Of a DNA stretch of 64,000 nt, positions 60,655-64,000 are shown piece after piece; position 1 is the first letter of the stretch; each line of letters opens with the position of its first letter. Where the stretch lies: the NCBI GenBank assembly GCA_038110465.1, contig JAYNJU010000001.1, positions 186,001 to 250,000 of the forward strand, written 5' to 3'. Origin of the DNA: Marisimplicoccus sp038110465 (GTDB lineage: Bacteria > Bacteroidota > Bacteroidia > Flavobacteriales > Flavobacteriaceae). A program made the translations under genes and the position numbers. Below the pieces are notes generated by a model. The model did no database searches, was not told where the DNA came from, and saw nothing but the letters and a program-made list of their open reading frames with translations.

Positions 60655-61047
60655 ATGGTATATGAAACTAAGATAACGAAAGTCAGGTATTATGAAACTG
60701 ATAAAATGGGAATTGTTCATCATAGTAATTATTTGAAATTTTTTGAATTAGCAAGAATTGAATGGTTGGAAAAATTAAAAATGCCCTATGAGAAAATTGA
60801 AAAAAATAACATAATACTTCCAGTCTATAAATGTGATTTAAAATTTTTAAAACCTTTAGTTTTTGGAGATTCATTTTATGTAAAAGTTGAATGTGTTAAA
60901 GAACCAACTTCTACGATTGAATTTCACTATGAGATTTTTAATCAAAATAATATTAAGACTACTGAAGGATATACAATTTTAGCTTTTTTGGACTCAATGT
61001 CAATGAAACCTCTCAGATGTCCATCATTTATTAAAAAATTATTTTAA
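60655..61047 (+). CDS. acyl-CoA thioesterase, YbgC/FadM-like hotdog
   Basis: This 130-residue 4HBT-type hotdog protein has the signature RYYETDKMGIVHHSNYLKFFE with its catalytic Asp (about residues 10-29, quoted in part), then ARIEWLEKL. It hydrolyses acyl-CoA esters; the chain length is unknown. It is divergent from dnaA across a 188-base gap and overlaps ribD by four bases tail to tail. Confidence 0.88.
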   Translation: MVYETKITKVRYYETDKMGIVHHSNYLKFFELARIEWLEKLKMPYEKIEKNNIILPVYKCDLKFLKPLVFGDSFYVKVECVKEPTSTIEFHYEIFNQNNIKTTEGYTILAFLDSMSMKPLRCPSFIKKLF

Positions 61048-62078
61048 AATCTATATTTTTCGTAAAGAATATCGTTTCCTACTAATTTGGTATCAAATTC
61101 ATCTAAACTAATTTTAGGACTTTTAATTCCTTTTTTTAGATTACTTTGAGATTTAAATACTCTAATACCATCCCATAAATCATGTTTTAAAAATTCATTA
61201 ATTGTTTTTGTTCCACCCTCTACTAAAATAGATTGAATATTTATATCGTATAAGAAAGATAATATTTTATCAAGGTTGAAATCAGAAATAACTTTTGAAT
61301 AGTTACCTATTTCTGTATTTAAATTTTTAGATATCACAATAGTTTCACCTTCTTCTTTGAATAATATTGACTTTTTAGGTATTCTTCCATTTGGATCTAA
61401 AATTATTCTGATTGGATTTTTTCCAATATCAAGTCTTGTAGTAAGTTTTGGATTATCATCTATTACTGTTTGGACACCAACTAGTATAGAATGTTCTTCC
61501 TTTCTGAATGAATGTGATAACTTTTTTGAATCATTTGATGAAATCCAATAATTTTCCTTTTTTTCATTTTGTAAGAATGGACTTATATAGTTATCTTTTG
61601 ATTCAGCCCATTTAAGTGTAATGTATGGACGTTTTGATTCATGAAATTTGTAAAATCTTTTATTTAGATCTTTACATTCCTTTTCAAGAATTCCATATTC
61701 TACTTTTACTCCATTCATAATCAAAAAGTCAATTCCACCACCTTTAACTTTGTCATTAGGATCTCTTGATCCGATAATAACTTTTTTAATATCATTTTCT
61801 ATTATTATTTCTGAGCAAGGTGGAGTTTTACCATGATGATTACATGGTTCAAGGTTTACATAAAGCGTAGAATCTTTTAATAAACTTTTATTAATTACAT
61901 TATTTATAGCATCTATTTCTGCATGATCATGACCATATTTTTTATGAGATCCCTCACTAATAATTTCATTATTATAAACAATAACACATCCTACTAGAGG
62001 ATTTGGATAAGTATTTCCAATCTCTTTGGAGGCAATCTCTATACATCTTCTCATGTATTTAATATGATTATAATTCAT
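61044..62078 (-). CDS. ribD: bifunctional diaminohydroxyphosphoribosylaminopyrimidine deaminase/reductase
   Basis: This 344-residue RibD has the zinc deaminase domain (HAEIDAI near residue 50; EPCNHHGKTPPC near 76-87) followed by the reductase domain (about 145-344; SILVGVQTVIDDNPKLTTR). It makes two consecutive riboflavin steps. The ribB in this window supplies the other precursor. No FMN riboswitch is seen in the 41-base gap upstream. It is divergent from a GNAT gene. Confidence 0.94.
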   Translation of the reverse strand: MNYNHIKYMRRCIEIASKEIGNTYPNPLVGCVIVYNNEIISEGSHKKYGHDHAEIDAINNVINKSLLKDSTLYVNLEPCNHHGKTPPCSEIIIENDIKKVIIGSRDPNDKVKGGGIDFLIMNGVKVEYGILEKECKDLNKRFYKFHESKRPYITLKWAESKDNYISPFLQNEKKENYWISSNDSKKLSHSFRKEEHSILVGVQTVIDDNPKLTTRLDIGKNPIRIILDPNGRIPKKSILFKEEGETIVISKNLNTEIGNYSKVISDFNLDKILSFLYDINIQSILVEGGTKTINEFLKHDLWDGIRVFKSQSNLKKGIKSPKISLDEFDTKLVGNDILYEKYRF

Positions 62079-62119
62079 CTCTAAAATTAGAATTGTAAAT
62101 TTAAGTTAAAAAGGTAATT

Positions 62120-62596
62120 ATGCTAATAAGAAAAATTAGTAAAAAAGATAATAATAGCCTTTCTTTAGTTCTAAGAGAAGTATTAGTTGAGATGAATATA
62201 CCAAGAGTAGGTTCTGCTTATGAAGATCCCGAACTTGATAATATGTTTGAAGCATACCAATCAAATAGATCTATATACTATGTTATTGAGGATAATAAAA
62301 AAATACTTGGAGGAGCTGGTATAAATCCTTTACAAGGAGGTAATAAAAATATTTGCGAACTTCAAAAAATGTATTTTCACAATTCAATGAGAGGAAAAGG
62401 ATATGGTTCAACCATGATTGATTTGTGCCTAGATTTTGCTCGTAAAGTAAAATTTGAAAAATGCTACATTGAAACAATGCCAAATATGATAGATGCGCAA
62501 AAGCTATATTTAAAAAAGGGTTTTAGTTATATAGATAAACCATTGGGAAATACAGGACATAGCGCATGCCCAGTTTGGATGATAAAAAAACTTTGA
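62120..62596 (+). CDS. GNAT family N-acetyltransferase
   Basis: This 158-residue GNAT protein has the acetyl-CoA loop MRGKGYGSTMIDLCLDFAR and LYLKKGFSYIDKPLGNTGH at the end. The substrate is not predictable. It is the first gene of a coupled run with prmC and ligA: its TGA shares a base with the prmC ATG at 62596. Confidence 0.85.
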   Translation: MLIRKISKKDNNSLSLVLREVLVEMNIPRVGSAYEDPELDNMFEAYQSNRSIYYVIEDNKKILGGAGINPLQGGNKNICELQKMYFHNSMRGKGYGSTMIDLCLDFARKVKFEKCYIETMPNMIDAQKLYLKKGFSYIDKPLGNTGHSACPVWMIKKL

Positions 62597-63441
62597 TGAA
62601 TTTAATTCAGTTAAGAAATATATATAGGGAAACTTTAAATATACCGGTTAAACAGTCTGATTATATTTTTAAGATTTTGATTAAGGAATTATGCTTAATT
62701 GATCCTATTAAAGTTTCACTTGAACCTAACTATAATCTTGATATAAATTATGTTAAAAAACTTAAAAGTTCACTACAAAAACTAACTAAAAACTACCCAA
62801 TAGACTATATAATTAATAAAAAAATCTTTTATGGACATGAATTTCATGTAAATGAAAAAGTCTTAATACCTAGACCAGAAACTGAAGAACTTGTTGAATG
62901 GATTATATCTGAAAATACTGATAATAGTAATAAGCAATTGATTGATCTTGGTTCTGGTTCAGGGTGTATAGGTATTTCAATTTCAAAGGCAGCTCCAAAT
63001 ATTAAAGTTGTTTTATCAGATTTTTCAAAAGATGCATTAAAAGTATGTAGGATCAATAAAAAAAAAATAAAAGCAGATGTTAAAATCATAAATTTTGATT
63101 TGAATCAGAAAAAACAATTAAATCAAAAATTTGATTTAATTGTTTCAAATCCACCTTACATACCTATAGAAGATAAAAATACTATTGATGAAAATGTTAA
63201 ATATGAACCTGAAGTTGCACTTTTTACACCTAATTCAGATCCCTTATTTTTTTATAAAAAAATTTTAGATTTTGCTATTATAAATCTTAAGAAAGATGGA
63301 AAGGTTTATCTCGAGATAAACCCTATTTTTGTTAATGATTTGACTTTATTATTTAAAAGATATAATATAAATGAAATTGATTTTAAAAATGATTTTAGAG
63401 GAAAGGTAAGACTTGTTAAATTAACTTTTTTCAATGGATAA
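62596..63441 (+). CDS. prmC: peptide chain release factor N5-glutamine methyltransferase
   Basis: This 281-residue PrmC has a helical N-terminal domain, the SAM motif DLGSGSGCIGIS (about 117-128) and the catalytic NPPYIP (about 185-190). It methylates the Gln of the GGQ motif in RF1 and RF2. A longer frame from ATG 62566 exists, but the start at 62596, coupled to the GNAT stop (TGATG), fits the family length and N-terminus. It overlaps ligA by eight bases. Confidence 0.93.
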   Translation: MNLIQLRNIYRETLNIPVKQSDYIFKILIKELCLIDPIKVSLEPNYNLDINYVKKLKSSLQKLTKNYPIDYIINKKIFYGHEFHVNEKVLIPRPETEELVEWIISENTDNSNKQLIDLGSGSGCIGISISKAAPNIKVVLSDFSKDALKVCRINKKKIKADVKIINFDLNQKKQLNQKFDLIVSNPPYIPIEDKNTIDENVKYEPEVALFTPNSDPLFFYKKILDFAIINLKKDGKVYLEINPIFVNDLTLLFKRYNINEIDFKNDFRGKVRLVKLTFFNG

Positions 63442-64000
63442 TATTAAAACTAGAATTGAGAAATTAAAACAAACAATTAATCATCATAATCATAATTATT
63501 ATGATTTAAGTCAAACTGTTATATCTGATTATGAATACGATAAACTATTAGAGGAGCTTATTCATTTAGAAAATCTTTATCCTGAATTTAAATCAGATGA
63601 TTCACCCACATTGAGAATTGGAGGTGGTCTATCTGAAAACTTTAAGTCTGAAGAACACCTTTTTCAAATGTATTCTCTCGATAACACTTATTCAGAAGAA
63701 GATTTAGATGCTTGGTATAATAGAATTCAAAAATCAATAGACACATCAATTATTGAATTCTGCTGTGAACTCAAATATGATGGAGCTTCTGTCAATATTT
63801 TATATCAAAATGGAGAACTAGTGCGAGGTTTAACAAGAGGTGATGGAATTCAAGGTGATAACATTACTACTAACATTAAAACAATCAACTCAATTCCACT
63901 AAAATTAAAGGGAGACTTTGTTCCAAAAAATTTTGAAATACGTGGTGAAATAATTATTCCGATTGATTCATTTGAAATGCTAAACAAGAAAAGAGAAGAA
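63434..64000 (+). CDS. ligA: NAD-dependent DNA ligase, 3' end outside the window
   Basis: The first 189 residues of LigA are visible. The Ia domain has HNYYDLSQTVISDYEYDKL and the SPTLRIGG region. The adenylation site is ELKYDGAS with the active Lys at 114, and RGDGIQGDN follows. The gene seals nicks using NAD. It starts eight bases inside prmC and runs off the right edge. Confidence 0.96.
   Translation, partial: MDNIKTRIEKLKQTINHHNHNYYDLSQTVISDYEYDKLLEELIHLENLYPEFKSDDSPTLRIGGGLSENFKSEEHLFQMYSLDNTYSEEDLDAWYNRIQKSIDTSIIEFCCELKYDGASVNILYQNGELVRGLTRGDGIQGDNITTNIKTINSIPLKLKGDFVPKNFEIRGEIIIPIDSFEMLNKKREE

Overview
The window is a dense, strongly AT-rich stretch of bacterial chromosome. It holds 61 protein-coding genes (two cut by the window edges) and one tRNA. 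There are no rRNAs, insertion sequences, prophage genes or CRISPR arrays, and no gene-free gap longer than about 190 bases. The gene set points to a marine-type, streamlined member of the Flavobacteriales (Bacteroidota). The signs are the order ftsK-lolA-lptG-ribB, a TonB-dependent receptor with an N-terminal carboxypeptidase-regulatory-like domain, secreted proteins with leader ends of the type ...YSQ, an ECF sigma factor followed by a small membrane protein and a repeat-containing periplasmic protein, and promoters built on TAnnTTTG. Species cannot be fixed from this window.

Layout. 1-5.5 kb: a translationally coupled operon of an M14 zinc carboxypeptidase, an NRAMP-related transporter lacking the usual metal-ligand motif, and the 5-oxoprolinase subunits pxpA, pxpB and pxpC. 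5.5-9.9 kb: a secreted protein of unknown function, an SLC13 symporter, glycerate kinase, tRNA-Ser(UGA) and a TauE/SafE permease. 9.9-15.3 kb: ftsK-lolA-lptG-ribB. 15.3-21.8 kb: an NhaC antiporter, tilS, dsbD, a nitroreductase and an aldehyde dehydrogenase. 22.0-35.9 kb: a nearly complete branched-chain amino acid block, ilvD-ilvB-ilvN-ilvC-ilvA-gapN facing leuA-leuC-leuD-leuA2-leuB. Only the aminotransferase is missing. panB, which uses the same 2-oxoisovalerate, follows at 38-39 kb.

36-48 kb: a helical-repeat protein, an RluA-type pseudouridine synthase, panB, dnaK, a MenI-like thioesterase, a PAS-UbiA fusion protein, a CPBP protease, an acetyltransferase, fumC, a 52-residue membrane protein with its own promoter, and a TonB receptor. 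48.5-49.8 kb: an ECF sigma/anti-sigma/periplasmic sensor triad. 49.8-53 kb: thrS-infC-rpmI-rplT, with infC starting at a non-AUG codon. 53-64 kb: murQ, icd, rplS, trmD, an HtrA protease, mltG, dnaA, ribD, prmC and the start of ligA.

Most of the window is housekeeping. The items that deserve a second look are the PAS-UbiA fusion beside a MenI-like thioesterase, the NRAMP-like protein in the 5-oxoprolinase operon, the ECF triad with an exact 26-residue repeat in its sensor, the small membrane protein under a consensus promoter, the two LeuA paralogues that divide the regulatory domain between them, the dead GTP cyclohydrolase II half of RibB, and the repeated tail-to-tail overlaps of convergent genes.
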